This document shows, piece by piece, positions 1-8,845 of a DNA stretch of 64,000 nucleotides. Within the stretch, counting starts at the first letter, position 1. Each line of letters begins with the position of its first letter. Below the pieces are notes generated by a model. It worked only from the letters and a program-made list of their open reading frames with translations. It had not been told where the DNA came from and made no database searches. The position numbers and the translations under genes are program-made. This DNA comes from Chitinophagaceae bacterium (GTDB taxonomy: Bacteria > Bacteroidota > Bacteroidia > Chitinophagales > Chitinophagaceae), in the NCBI GenBank assembly GCA_026415715.1, contig JAOAGO010000002.1:62001-126000 (forward strand), given 5' to 3'.

Positions 1-1488
1 CATTGGCAGGTTGTTGCCAAAACGGATGGATTAAAAATCCCGCACCGAAAAAAATATTTTATATTTTCAGCTGCAGTGTTGAGTTGGATGGCCTGGGGAA
101 GTCTTTCGGCGCAGCCGTTAAAACGTAACGATTGTTTCCGTTTAAAAAATAATTTTTACTCTTACTTAGCCATAAATCCTCTGCAAAATTTTTTTACTAC
201 TTTAAAATTCAGGCATCCGGAATACGATATAAAGAAAGTCAGAGATTTATTTCCTGTCATGGCGGAATGGCTTGAGCTGCCCGACAAAAACTTGTTTACG
301 TTTTACAGAGAAATAGGTCCGCGCAGCACGGGATTGGAAAGTAAACCGAATATTATTCTGGTTCAATGCGAATCGTTCAGTATGTACAAAACCAGCATGA
401 GCGGCAATCCGCTGAATGCTACACCTTTTTTTGATTCGTTGTGCAGGAAAGGTATTTTCTTTGAGCGCTGCTTTACACCTCACTTCTCTACTGCCAGAGG
501 GTTATTTGCTATAATTACCGGTATTCCTGATGCTCAGTTTTTTAAATTTTCCACAAGAAATCCTCAGGCCTTGAGTCAATATACTATCATCAATAACTGG
601 ACAGATTACGAGAAGCATTATTTTCTTGGCGGTGATCCGGAGTTTGGAAATTTTGAAGGGGTATTGAAAAATATAGACGGGCTGAAAATGCATGTGGGCA
701 GGCGCCCGCATATTCCTGAAGTGAGTGTATGGGGTATCAGCGATAAAGATTTATTTTATGAAGCGCATGAAATTTTTAAGAAAACCAAACAGCCTTTTTT
801 TGCCTATATACAAACTTCAGGCAATCATCGCCCCTATGATAAAACCATGGCAAAATCAGACACCGATTTTATTAAGCTGTTTCCTGCACCGGATACACTC
901 CGTAAATACGGATTTGAATCGGCAGATGAATATAACAGCCTTCGTTATTTTGATTACTGTATCCGTAAATTTATAGAGGCCGCAGCAGAAGAAAAGTATT
1001 TTCATAATACCATTTTTGTTTTTTTAGGCGATCACGGCGTAGCGGGGAATGCTGAAGCCATTTATCCGCCTGTATGGACGGAGCAACGCCTTACAGATGA
1101 GCATGTGCCGATGTTATTTTATGCACCGCAGTTACTGACTCCGCAGTGGCGAAGCGAAGTGGTTTCTCAGATTGATGTATTGCCCACCATAGCCGGTATG
1201 TTGCAGCAATCTTATGTAAACAGAACCCTTGGAAGAGACCTGCTTGAACCGGCAAAAACAAAACATTTCGCTTTTATTACTAATTCATCAGATATGATTG
1301 GTGTTGTAACCGATGATTTTTACTATTCAACCAACGTAAATACCGGGCAGGAACAGTTGAGCATGATGCGAAAAGAGGCGATGCGCTTTACCCCGCAGGA
1401 AAAAGATTCAATCAAAACGAAACTGGCATTGCTTACGCATGCATTTTTTGAAACGTCAAAATACCTGATTATGAATAATCGTCCTTAA
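1..1488 (+). CDS. LTA-synthase-like membrane sulfatase (5' partial)
   Basis: Member of the alkaline phosphatase/sulfatase superfamily, closest in layout to lipoteichoic-acid-synthase-type phosphoglycerol transferases. The frame is open from base 1 with no stop, so the N-terminal membrane part lies outside the window; a hydrophobic stretch near codons 19-32 (FIFSAAVLSWMAWG) looks like the last transmembrane helix. The catalytic domain follows: NIILVQCES (first metal-ligand region), HFSTARG (likely Ser/Thr nucleophile region), SGNHRPY and GDHGVAG (metal-binding His/Asp). These enzymes act outside the cytoplasmic membrane and move phospho-alcohol groups. The substrate in this organism cannot be told. 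It converges on the methyltransferase gene with a 20-bp overlap at the 3' ends. Confidence 0.8.
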   Translation, partial: HWQVVAKTDGLKIPHRKKYFIFSAAVLSWMAWGSLSAQPLKRNDCFRLKNNFYSYLAINPLQNFFTTLKFRHPEYDIKKVRDLFPVMAEWLELPDKNLFTFYREIGPRSTGLESKPNIILVQCESFSMYKTSMSGNPLNATPFFDSLCRKGIFFERCFTPHFSTARGLFAIITGIPDAQFFKFSTRNPQALSQYTIINNWTDYEKHYFLGGDPEFGNFEGVLKNIDGLKMHVGRRPHIPEVSVWGISDKDLFYEAHEIFKKTKQPFFAYIQTSGNHRPYDKTMAKSDTDFIKLFPAPDTLRKYGFESADEYNSLRYFDYCIRKFIEAAAEEKYFHNTIFVFLGDHGVAGNAEAIYPPVWTEQRLTDEHVPMLFYAPQLLTPQWRSEVVSQIDVLPTIAGMLQQSYVNRTLGRDLLEPAKTKHFAFITNSSDMIGVVTDDFYYSTNVNTGQEQLSMMRKEAMRFTPQEKDSIKTKLALLTHAFFETSKYLIMNNRP

Positions 1489-2227
1489 ACCTGCGGGAGG
1501 CAATTAAAATTAACCGGGGCGAATGCTGAGTGTGATAAGGCTCCAGTGCATAATTTCCGAATACTTCACGAATTTGCATGCCCTGATAAGAAAGCATATC
1601 ATTAAAATCACCTAAAGAAAATTTGGCAACTTTTTCGGTGTATTCTTTGCAGAAATTTTTTTTAGAATCCGTAACTTTTATTTTTTTATAAAAGTGAGAG
1701 GCATCGTGCCAACGGGTAATTTCATAAGTTATATTTTCTATTTTTTTTGTTTCGTGAAATATCATGTGATTTTCGGCATAGTGAACATTCAGGTAATCTA
1801 TTACAAGAATACCTTCCGGAAGTAAGGCTTTTGCCAAGGTACTCATGGCATCATCATGTTCCCGTTGTGTTTTAAAATATCCGAAACTGGTAAAAAAATT
1901 AAACACATAATGATAATAGTTGCATCGAAAAGGTTGTCGTATATCATGTATAAAAAATTCCAGATTTTCGGTTTCAGATTGTTTGGCTATTTGAATACTT
2001 GAAGGCGACAAGTCAATGCCGGTGACATAAAAGCCCATGGATGCCAGAATTTTACTGTGGCGTCCGCGGCCGCAACCCGTATCCAGCATTCTGGAGTGAG
2101 GCTCAGGTTTTAAATAATCAACTAATTTTTCAATAAACAATCTGGCTTCTTTTTCATCTCTGTGAAAGTAAAGCGTATGATAATATTCTGTATCAAACCA
2201 TTCCTGATACCAGGTTTGTCCGCTCAT
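1469..2227 (-). CDS. class I SAM-dependent methyltransferase
   Basis: About 252 aa. The N-terminal half has the Rossmann-type SAM site (MLDTGCGRGRHSK, motif I, then VTGIDLSP, the acidic residue that binds the ribose). Hydrophobic beta strands (YVFNFFTSFGYF, EGILVIDYLNV) complete the fold. The start was placed at the ATG before SGQTWYQEWFD, because this motif begins many homologous methyltransferases; an upstream in-frame ATG would add 11 residues that look non-coding. Nothing around it reveals the methyl acceptor. It is convergent with the sulfatase and divergent from glmM. Confidence 0.8.
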   Translation of the reverse strand: MSGQTWYQEWFDTEYYHTLYFHRDEKEARLFIEKLVDYLKPEPHSRMLDTGCGRGRHSKILASMGFYVTGIDLSPSSIQIAKQSETENLEFFIHDIRQPFRCNYYHYVFNFFTSFGYFKTQREHDDAMSTLAKALLPEGILVIDYLNVHYAENHMIFHETKKIENITYEITRWHDASHFYKKIKVTDSKKNFCKEYTEKVAKFSLGDFNDMLSYQGMQIREVFGNYALEPYHTQHSPRLILIASRRFKDDYS

Positions 2228-2308
2228 GCAACAAATATAATTGTCATACATGATTTTCACGCTTTTTTAAAATTTTTCCGGAAATCCGTTATTTAACTCA
2301 ACTCATCT

Positions 2309-2316
2309 TATTTTTG
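2309..2316 (+). promoter_or_regulatory. predicted -7 element of glmM
   Basis: TATTTTTG matches the Bacteroidota -7 consensus TAnnTTTG and lies 28 nt before the glmM start. No clear TTTG sits 19 nt upstream, so only half of the promoter is supported. Confidence 0.4.
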
Positions 2317-2344
2317 CAATTCATCTGATTAACTGGCATTTAGA

Positions 2345-3730
2345 ATGGCATTGATATCATCTGTTTCCGGCATTCGCGGCACCATTGGTGGAGAATATAA
2401 AAAAAACCTGACTCCATTAGATATTGTTATTTATACTTCAGCTTTTGCTTCTTTAGTAGCTCGTGCGAATAAAAAACCCAGGGTTGTAGTAGGACGTGAC
2501 GCAAGAGTCAGCGGTGAAATGGTGCAATCCATGGTTATGCAAACCTTAGTTGCCATGGGTGTTGATGTAATTGATGCCGGTTATTCTACCACACCAACAT
2601 TGGAGATGGCTGTTCGTTTCAGCGAAGCCGATGGCGGTATTATGATTACGGCCAGCCATAATCCGAAAGAATGGAATGCGTTAAAACTCCTGAACCGGAA
2701 TGGTGAATGTATTACGGAAGACGAAGGTGTAAAGGTGAAAAAACTGGCAGAAGAAATGGCTTTTCAATATGCATCTGTTGATAAACTTGGACATATTTCT
2801 ACAGATGATTCATTTCTTCAAAAACATATTCAGGCTATTCTGAAATATCCTTTGGTGAATGCTAAGGCCATTGCTAAAAAAAATTTTAAAATCGTTGTAG
2901 ATGCCATTAATTCCACCGGTGCCCTGGCCGTACCGCAGTTGCTCAAATCGCTTGGCGTATCAGATGTTATTGTTTTGAATGAAGAAATGCATGGCCGGTT
3001 TGCACACAACCCGGAACCGTTGCCGGAACATCTTAATCAGCTTTCGCTGGAAGTAACGCAAAGGGGCGCTCATCTGGGTATTGCCGTAGATCCTGACGTT
3101 GACCGGCTGTGTTTTGTGTGCGAAGACGGCAGTATGTTCGGCGAAGAATATACTTTGGTGGCCGTTGCCGATTATGTGTTGAGCAAGAAAAAAGGAAACA
3201 CGGTAAGCAACCTGAGCAGCAGCCGGGCGTTGAAGGAAATTACCGAAAAACATGGTTGTTCATATTATGCATCGCCTGTGGGCGAAGTGAATGTAGTAAA
3301 GAAGATGAAAGAAGTAAATGCAGTGATTGGTGGTGAAGGAAACGGCGGTGTCATTGTTCCTGATTTGCACTATGGAAGAGATGCGCTGATAGGTATTGCT
3401 TTATTCCTAAGCCATCTGTCTGCTCATAAAAAAGGTGCTTTGTCACTTCGAAGTCTTTATCCGAATTATTTCATTTCTAAAAACAAAATAGAACTTTCTG
3501 TCGGCATTCTTCTTGAAGATTTGTTTAAAAAATTAAAAGCCAAATACAAACAGTATCCGATAAACACGGAAGATGGGTTGCGCATAGATTTTAACGGCGA
3601 CTGGGTGCATCTCAGAGCCAGTAACACCGAGCCCATAATCCGCATCTACGCTGAAAGTGATCTGGAAACCAAGGCTGAAAACATCGCTCAGCAGATACTC
3701 AGAGATATAAGGGAGTTTTCTACTTTATAA
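2345..3730 (+). CDS. glmM: phosphoglucosamine mutase / phosphohexomutase
   Basis: Alpha-D-phosphohexomutase family, 461 aa. The active-site serine loop TASHNPKEWNALKLL, the metal-binding loop DPDVDRLCF, the sugar-binding GEGNGG and the C-terminal phosphate-binding RASNTEPIIRIYAE are all present in the usual order. In Bacteroidota this form is normally annotated as GlmM, which converts glucosamine-6-phosphate to glucosamine-1-phosphate for peptidoglycan and LPS precursors. A phosphomannomutase role cannot be excluded from sequence alone. It is monocistronic here and convergent with the molybdenum hydroxylase genes. Confidence 0.85.
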   Translation: MALISSVSGIRGTIGGEYKKNLTPLDIVIYTSAFASLVARANKKPRVVVGRDARVSGEMVQSMVMQTLVAMGVDVIDAGYSTTPTLEMAVRFSEADGGIMITASHNPKEWNALKLLNRNGECITEDEGVKVKKLAEEMAFQYASVDKLGHISTDDSFLQKHIQAILKYPLVNAKAIAKKNFKIVVDAINSTGALAVPQLLKSLGVSDVIVLNEEMHGRFAHNPEPLPEHLNQLSLEVTQRGAHLGIAVDPDVDRLCFVCEDGSMFGEEYTLVAVADYVLSKKKGNTVSNLSSSRALKEITEKHGCSYYASPVGEVNVVKKMKEVNAVIGGEGNGGVIVPDLHYGRDALIGIALFLSHLSAHKKGALSLRSLYPNYFISKNKIELSVGILLEDLFKKLKAKYKQYPINTEDGLRIDFNGDWVHLRASNTEPIIRIYAESDLETKAENIAQQILRDIREFSTL

Positions 3731-3749
3731 TTTTTATACTTTTTTTCTG

Positions 3750-5966
3750 TCAGCTTCGTTCTATTAATTTATCCGGAGTTACCGGCAAATCCGTAATCCG
3801 TTTTCCGGTAGCGTTATAAATGGCATTCAATATAGCCGGCGCTACGCCTGCAATAGCAATTTCCCCGATTCCTTTGGCGCCGGTGGGACTGATAATCCTA
3901 TCTTCCTTATTCACAAACAATACATCAATTTTCGGCACATCGGCATGAACGGGAATATGATAATCAGCCAGATTTGCGGTTATATATCTTCCGTAACGAT
4001 GATCAAGGATTGCCGCTTCAGTCATAGCCATACCGATTCCGCCAACGGCTCCCCCAATCATCTGACTTCGGGCTGTTGTATAACTGATGATTTTTCCGGC
4101 ATCAGCTACCGATACAATATGGCTGACATGTACAACACCGGTTTCCGGGTGCACCCGTACTTTGGCAAAATGCACCGAAAAAGAATGTGCTTCATATTTA
4201 CCGCTTCTTTCAAACCAACCCGAGCTTTTGGTAACATTTAATTCCTCTTTGCCTGCTTTGTCCAGAATTTCAGTATAATGATATTTTAAAGAATCTTTGG
4301 TAGACGACGATATGAATCCTTTCTGGTAAATCAAATCCTGCGGTTTCAGGGATTTGAATTCTGTGATATGCTCAACGGCTGATTTTTTGATTTCATTTTT
4401 CAGTTCTTCACATGCTGCAATAACGGCAGAGCCCACTGCAGTCAATGAGCCGGATCCTCCCTGCATGGGGCCGAAAGGATAATCTGTATCCCCCAGTTCA
4501 AAACGAATCAAATGGTGATCAATTTCCATCTGTTCAGAAGCAATTTTTAACATGGCGGTGGTTGTTCCCGGTCCCATATCGCTTACAGCGCTTTGAAAAA
4601 TGATTTTTCCGTCTGCTTTCAATATGGCTTTTACGTTTGCCATTCCCCTGCCAGCCCAAAACCATCCGACTGCCATTCCATACCCTGTAAGCATTTCGTT
4701 TTCTTTTAAAGTGGCGGGTAAGGCAGGGCGATTTTTCCAACCGATTTTTTCTTTTCCTAAAGCATAACATTCTTTCAGATATTTAGTAGTCCAGGGTAAT
4801 TTGCTTACGGGATGTATATCCGTATCATTGATGAGCCGTAATTCTATCGGGTCAATTTGTAATGCATAACTCAGTTCATCCAACGCACATTCCAGGGCTA
4901 CGGCTCCGGTAGCCGGGCCCGGAGCTCTCATCCATATAGGCGTATTTATATCTAAGGGTAGAATTTGATAGCGGGTTGTTACATTCGGGCACTGATATAA
5001 GAATTGTGATCCATTTACAATACCCTCCCGAAAATCCTCATAAGAAGAAGTGTTACTTACTGCTTCATGAAAAATACCAACCAGTTTACCGTTTTTTTCC
5101 GCACTGATTGAAATGCGCTGCCAGCTTTGTGGCCTGTAACCTACCATGGTAAACATCTGTTCGCGGGTAAGCACAAGTTTTACGGGCCTGCCAAGTTTAC
5201 GGGCAGCTATCACGGCGGCATACACATGCGGCCATGAACGCAGGGCGCTGCCAAAAGCTCCCCCCACAAATTCGGTGATGACACGAACATTTTTTTCTTC
5301 TAATCCGAACATACGGGCCAGCTCTGCCTGCGTAACTTTTGGCCCCTGTGTTTTATCATATACGGTTAAACGGTCCTGGCCTTCCCAAACAGCCAGCGTG
5401 GCGTGCGGCTCTAAGGGATTGTGGGTTTCAATGGGAATATTGAATTCCAGCGACACACGGGCGTCACCTTTTTGCCAGGCTTCTGTATCACCCCGCTCAT
5501 AAATTTCTGGTGATTTCAGCCGGGAGCCATTTATTCGCTCCTTATCAAAATCAGTGACATGGGGTTCCTGATGATACTGAATTTCTACAAGTGATGCGGC
5601 GTGTACGGCTCTTTCGTAGGTGTCGGCAACCACTAAAGCCACTGGCTGTCCGTTGCTGTGAATAATATTATTGTGAAAGATTTTAAGACCACGGTAAGGA
5701 TTTTTGTTTTTATCGTCGGGCTTGAATCCGGGAACCGAAAGACTATTCAGATAATAAAAAATATCAACTACACCCGGCGCATTCCGGGCTTTATAGAGCA
5801 CCATATTTTTTATATAGCCTTTTGCTATTGTACTGCATACAAGTACACCGTACAGCATGCCCTGTACCTTCTGGTCTGCCGTAAATTTTGCTTTTCCCGT
5901 GACTTTTGCAAGTCCGTCGGCCCGTTCTTCATCAGCATTTAAGAAATTCAGATATAAATCATCCAT
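3750..5966 (-). CDS. PaoC-like molybdenum-binding subunit of periplasmic aldehyde oxidoreductase
   Basis: Large subunit (738 aa) of a xanthine-oxidase-family molybdenum hydroxylase. The N-terminal fusolin-like domain (GLAKVTGKAKFTAD) is followed by molybdopterin-binding segments (FVGGAFGS, MQGGSGSLTAVGSA) and the catalytic glutamate in GAKGIGE (Glu702). Length and three-gene order match E. coli PaoABC (YagTSR) better than xanthine dehydrogenase, so aldehydes, probably aromatic, are the likely substrates. It has no signal peptide; in PaoABC the folded complex is carried out by the Tat signal of the small subunit. It lies 10 bp after the FAD subunit. No PaoD/XdhC-type cofactor-insertion chaperone gene follows. 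Confidence 0.88.
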   Translation of the reverse strand: MDDLYLNFLNADEERADGLAKVTGKAKFTADQKVQGMLYGVLVCSTIAKGYIKNMVLYKARNAPGVVDIFYYLNSLSVPGFKPDDKNKNPYRGLKIFHNNIIHSNGQPVALVVADTYERAVHAASLVEIQYHQEPHVTDFDKERINGSRLKSPEIYERGDTEAWQKGDARVSLEFNIPIETHNPLEPHATLAVWEGQDRLTVYDKTQGPKVTQAELARMFGLEEKNVRVITEFVGGAFGSALRSWPHVYAAVIAARKLGRPVKLVLTREQMFTMVGYRPQSWQRISISAEKNGKLVGIFHEAVSNTSSYEDFREGIVNGSQFLYQCPNVTTRYQILPLDINTPIWMRAPGPATGAVALECALDELSYALQIDPIELRLINDTDIHPVSKLPWTTKYLKECYALGKEKIGWKNRPALPATLKENEMLTGYGMAVGWFWAGRGMANVKAILKADGKIIFQSAVSDMGPGTTTAMLKIASEQMEIDHHLIRFELGDTDYPFGPMQGGSGSLTAVGSAVIAACEELKNEIKKSAVEHITEFKSLKPQDLIYQKGFISSSTKDSLKYHYTEILDKAGKEELNVTKSSGWFERSGKYEAHSFSVHFAKVRVHPETGVVHVSHIVSVADAGKIISYTTARSQMIGGAVGGIGMAMTEAAILDHRYGRYITANLADYHIPVHADVPKIDVLFVNKEDRIISPTGAKGIGEIAIAGVAPAILNAIYNATGKRITDLPVTPDKLIERS

Positions 5967-5976
5967 ATAAAAACAT

Positions 5977-6960
5977 TTAAAATGAAGATTCGACAGCTCT
6001 TTTTAAAGCTTCCGTTACTGCTTTTTTTCCTAATGGAATTTTGAATGCATTATGTTTAAATGCAGAAGCATCCCGCATAGCCTCTTCGCCGGCTTCCCTG
6101 AACAATTCAGGAGTAATTTTTTTTCCGTTCAGTAATTTTTCTGAAGTATATAACCGCCATGGTTTGGGAGCAACACCGCCCATGGCCAGGCGGGAATCCG
6201 TAATCACGCCCTGTTCAACATGAAGAGCAACAGCGACCGACACCAGGGCAAATGCAAAGGATTGCCTGTCTCTGATTTTGAGGTAATAACTTTTATTAAA
6301 TTTATTTTCGGGAATAAATACCGAAGCAATCAATTCGTCAGCAAGCAATACCGTATCTTTTTCTGGATTTTTTTCGGGTAAACGATGAAATTGAGTGATT
6401 AATATTTGTCGTTTTCCTTTTTTCCCTTCAGTATTAACGATGGTATCCAGTGCGGCTAAAGCCACGCACATATCGCTGGGATGTACGGCAATACAAGAAT
6501 CGCTGAAGCCAAACACCGCATGCATACGATTATACCCGTCAATAGCACCGCAACCGCTACCGGGGTTTCTTTTATTGCATGGCATGGCCGTGTCATAAAA
6601 GTACGGGCAACGGGTTCGTTGCATTATATTTCCGCCAACGGTAGCCATATTTCTTAACTGAACGGAAGCGCCGGCCAGGATTGCCATCCGGAGTAAAGGA
6701 AACTTTGTTCTTACAGTCGGGTGTTCAGCCACATCGGCATTGGTGGCCAGGGCACCAATTCGTAGACCGTTTTTTTCCTCGGTAATGCTTTTTAAGGGCA
6801 AATGCGATATGTCTATAACTTTCCCCGGCGATGTTACTCCTTTCTTCATTAAGTCCACCAGGTTGGTTCCGCCGGCAATAAATTCTGCATTTGGAAATTT
6901 CAGTTTGGCTTCCCACGCCGCCGAAATGCTATTTACGCTCGAATAATCAAAAGCTATCAT
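5977..6960 (-). CDS. PaoB-like FAD-binding subunit
   Basis: FAD-binding medium subunit (327 aa) of the molybdenum hydroxylase. It shows the FAD-binding PCMH pattern (EFIAGGTNLVDLMKKGV, then MATVGGNIMQ). Next comes a cysteine-rich insertion beginning QRTRCPYFYD, with further cysteines at PCNK and GSGCGA. In PaoB and 4-hydroxybenzoyl-CoA reductase beta this insertion holds an extra [4Fe-4S] cluster, and the four cysteines here support that. The C-terminal CO_deh_flav_C domain ends the protein. The ATG overlaps the end of the iron-sulfur subunit gene by 4 bp, indicating translational coupling. Confidence 0.88.
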   Translation of the reverse strand: MIAFDYSSVNSISAAWEAKLKFPNAEFIAGGTNLVDLMKKGVTSPGKVIDISHLPLKSITEEKNGLRIGALATNADVAEHPTVRTKFPLLRMAILAGASVQLRNMATVGGNIMQRTRCPYFYDTAMPCNKRNPGSGCGAIDGYNRMHAVFGFSDSCIAVHPSDMCVALAALDTIVNTEGKKGKRQILITQFHRLPEKNPEKDTVLLADELIASVFIPENKFNKSYYLKIRDRQSFAFALVSVAVALHVEQGVITDSRLAMGGVAPKPWRLYTSEKLLNGKKITPELFREAGEEAMRDASAFKHNAFKIPLGKKAVTEALKRAVESSF

Positions 6961-7583
6961 AGAGCACCTCCTTGTTTTTTCACATCCATTATGGCATCAA
7001 TTATATTAGGATAAGCTCCGCAACGACACAGATTTCCACTCATAAATTCCTTGATTTGATCATAAGTGGATATTTCCTCATTTTTGACACAAGCAACGGC
7101 GTTCATAATTTGCCCCGGGGTGCAAAACCCGCATTGAAAGCCGTCATGTTTTAAAAAGGCTTTTTGAACGGGGTGCAAATTTTCATTTTGTGCCAGTCCT
7201 TCAATGGTTGTTATTTTTTTTCCTTCCTGCATAACAGCCAGGACCAGGCAGGAATAAACCGGTTTACCTTCAATATGTACGGTACAGCATCCGCATTGGC
7301 CATGATCGCAGCCCTTTTTGGTACCGGTCAGTCCCAGCTGCTCACGTAACAGGTCTAATAAGGTGGTGCGAGGCTCAATGGACAGGGAATATGTTTTTCC
7401 ATTAATGTTAAGATTGACATCTTTTTTTTCAAAAAAAGAAGAAATGAATTCATCTTGTTCTCCTGCTTTAATTAGCAGGGGAGGTGAGGCAGAGAGTGCG
7501 GTAAGAGCCACTGCTTTCTTGATAAATAATCTTCGTCCGGTATGTTTCTGTTTAGAAGAAGATGCTGCGTTTGACATAATCAT
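6957..7583 (-). CDS. PaoA-like [2Fe-2S] subunit with Tat signal
   Basis: Small iron-sulfur subunit, about 208 aa. The N-terminus has a twin-arginine motif, TGRRLFIKK, followed by a weakly hydrophobic stretch (AVALTALSASPPLLI), as in E. coli PaoA, so the assembled complex should be periplasmic. The ferredoxin-type cluster uses GCDHGQCGCCTVH...YSC, and the second cluster uses QCGFCTPGQ...NLCRCGAY. The start is set at an ATG preceded by an A-rich stretch; a TTG 33 nt further upstream is less likely, and an ATG two codons downstream is also possible. First gene of the paoABC-like operon, divergent from a cysteine desulfurase. Confidence 0.88.
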   Translation of the reverse strand: MIMSNAASSSKQKHTGRRLFIKKAVALTALSASPPLLIKAGEQDEFISSFFEKKDVNLNINGKTYSLSIEPRTTLLDLLREQLGLTGTKKGCDHGQCGCCTVHIEGKPVYSCLVLAVMQEGKKITTIEGLAQNENLHPVQKAFLKHDGFQCGFCTPGQIMNAVACVKNEEISTYDQIKEFMSGNLCRCGAYPNIIDAIMDVKKQGGAL

Positions 7584-7614
7584 TTTTTTCGAATTTACAA
7601 TTTTAGGCTTATTC

Positions 7615-7630
7615 AAAACAAATTTGTTTT
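7615..7630. promoter_or_regulatory. 16-bp perfect palindrome in divergent promoter region
   Basis: AAAACAAATTTGTTTT is a perfect inverted repeat between the paoA-like gene and the cysteine desulfurase gene. It could be an operator for either unit. It is AT-rich, so chance is a real alternative. It does not resemble the 29-bp box found at 16.0 and 29.3 kb. Confidence 0.3.
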
Positions 7631-7661
7631 TCTGACTTTTGGAATACGCTATTTTTACGCA

Positions 7662-8789
7662 ATGAAACGGATTTATCTGGATAATGCGGCTACCACCCCG
7701 TTAGATCCGGAAGTGCTGGAAGCCATGTTGCCTTATCTGAAGGAACATTTCGGTAATCCCTCTTCCATTTATTCTTACGGCAGAGAGGCAAGGCTGGCTG
7801 TGGAAAATGCCCGAAAAAAGGTGGCCTCTATTTTACAGGCAAATCCCGGAGAAATTTTTTTTACCAGCGGCGGAACCGAAAGCGACAACATGGCCATTTT
7901 CTCTGCAGTACATGATCTGGGTTGCCGTCATATCATTACTTCACCTATAGAGCATCATGCCGTACTGCATACGGTAGAATTTTTAGACAAAAAAGATATT
8001 GTAACGGTAAGTTATGTGAAATTATTTTCTGACGGGCATGTGGATCTGGAAGACCTGGAAAAACAACTGGCGGGTCGAAAAGAACGTTGCCTGGTTTCGC
8101 TCATGCATGCAAACAATGAAATCGGTAATTTACTGGATATTTATGAGGCGGGAGAAATCTGTAAGAAATATAATGCCATATTTCATTCCGATACGGTACA
8201 AACTGTGGGACATTATAAATTAAACCTCAGAAGCAAACCTCTTCATTTTGCCACGGCCTCGGCGCATAAATTTCACGGCCCGAAAGGAGTGGGTATGCTT
8301 TACATCAACGATAAAATCAAGGTCAATCCGTTTATACACGGCGGAGGTCAGGAGCGGAATATGAGGGCCGGAACAGAAAATGTTTCCGGCATTGTGGGTT
8401 TTGCCAAAGCGCTGGAACTGGCCGATACCCATCTGGAAAAAGACAGTGCCTATATCCGGTCGCTGAAAAAGTATATGATAGAACAACTCAGAGCCCATTT
8501 GCCCGATGTTCAGTTTAATGGTGATTATGAAGGCAACAGTTTATATACCGTGTTAAATGTTTCTTTTCCGAAAACCGAAAAATCGGAAATGATTTTATTT
8601 AATCTGGACATGGAAGGCATCTGTGCGTCAGGGGGTAGCGCCTGCAGCAGTGGTGCAGATGTTGGCAGTCATGTTATTCGTTCTATTAATAATAATCCTA
8701 ACCGTGTTCCGGTTCGCTTTTCGTTCAGCAAAATGAATACCCGAGAGGAAATTGACGTTGTGGTACAAAAACTGAAAAAATTAATATAA
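7662..8789 (+). CDS. cysteine desulfurase (IscS/NifS family)
   Basis: PLP-dependent enzyme (375 aa) that removes sulfur from L-cysteine as a persulfide. It opens with YLDNAATTPLD, has the TSGGTESDN cofactor loop, the PLP lysine in SAHKFHGPKG and the catalytic cysteine loop SGGSACSSG, placing it in group I with IscS/NifS. No iscU or iscR lies next to it. Its divergent position beside the molybdenum hydroxylase operon is suggestive, since such enzymes need sulfuration of their cofactor and have iron-sulfur clusters. It may equally be the general desulfurase for tRNA or Fe-S work. Confidence 0.9.
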   Translation: MKRIYLDNAATTPLDPEVLEAMLPYLKEHFGNPSSIYSYGREARLAVENARKKVASILQANPGEIFFTSGGTESDNMAIFSAVHDLGCRHIITSPIEHHAVLHTVEFLDKKDIVTVSYVKLFSDGHVDLEDLEKQLAGRKERCLVSLMHANNEIGNLLDIYEAGEICKKYNAIFHSDTVQTVGHYKLNLRSKPLHFATASAHKFHGPKGVGMLYINDKIKVNPFIHGGGQERNMRAGTENVSGIVGFAKALELADTHLEKDSAYIRSLKKYMIEQLRAHLPDVQFNGDYEGNSLYTVLNVSFPKTEKSEMILFNLDMEGICASGGSACSSGADVGSHVIRSINNNPNRVPVRFSFSKMNTREEIDVVVQKLKKLI

Positions 8790-8845
8790 TACATTTAAAG
8801 AAAGATAAATCTTTTTTAGTGGCCGAAGCCGCAATAGTGAAATAA

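Noticed and set aside
3750-7583. Xanthine dehydrogenase for purine breakdown
   Set aside because: The Tat signal, the extra four-cysteine insertion in the FAD subunit and the gene sizes and order match PaoABC instead. The guanine deaminase gene is 28 kb away and unlinked.
8801-8814. AAAGA-TAAA-TCTTT hairpin between the desulfurase and MarR genes
   Set aside because: A T-run follows, but the A/T-only stem is too weak to claim a terminator.
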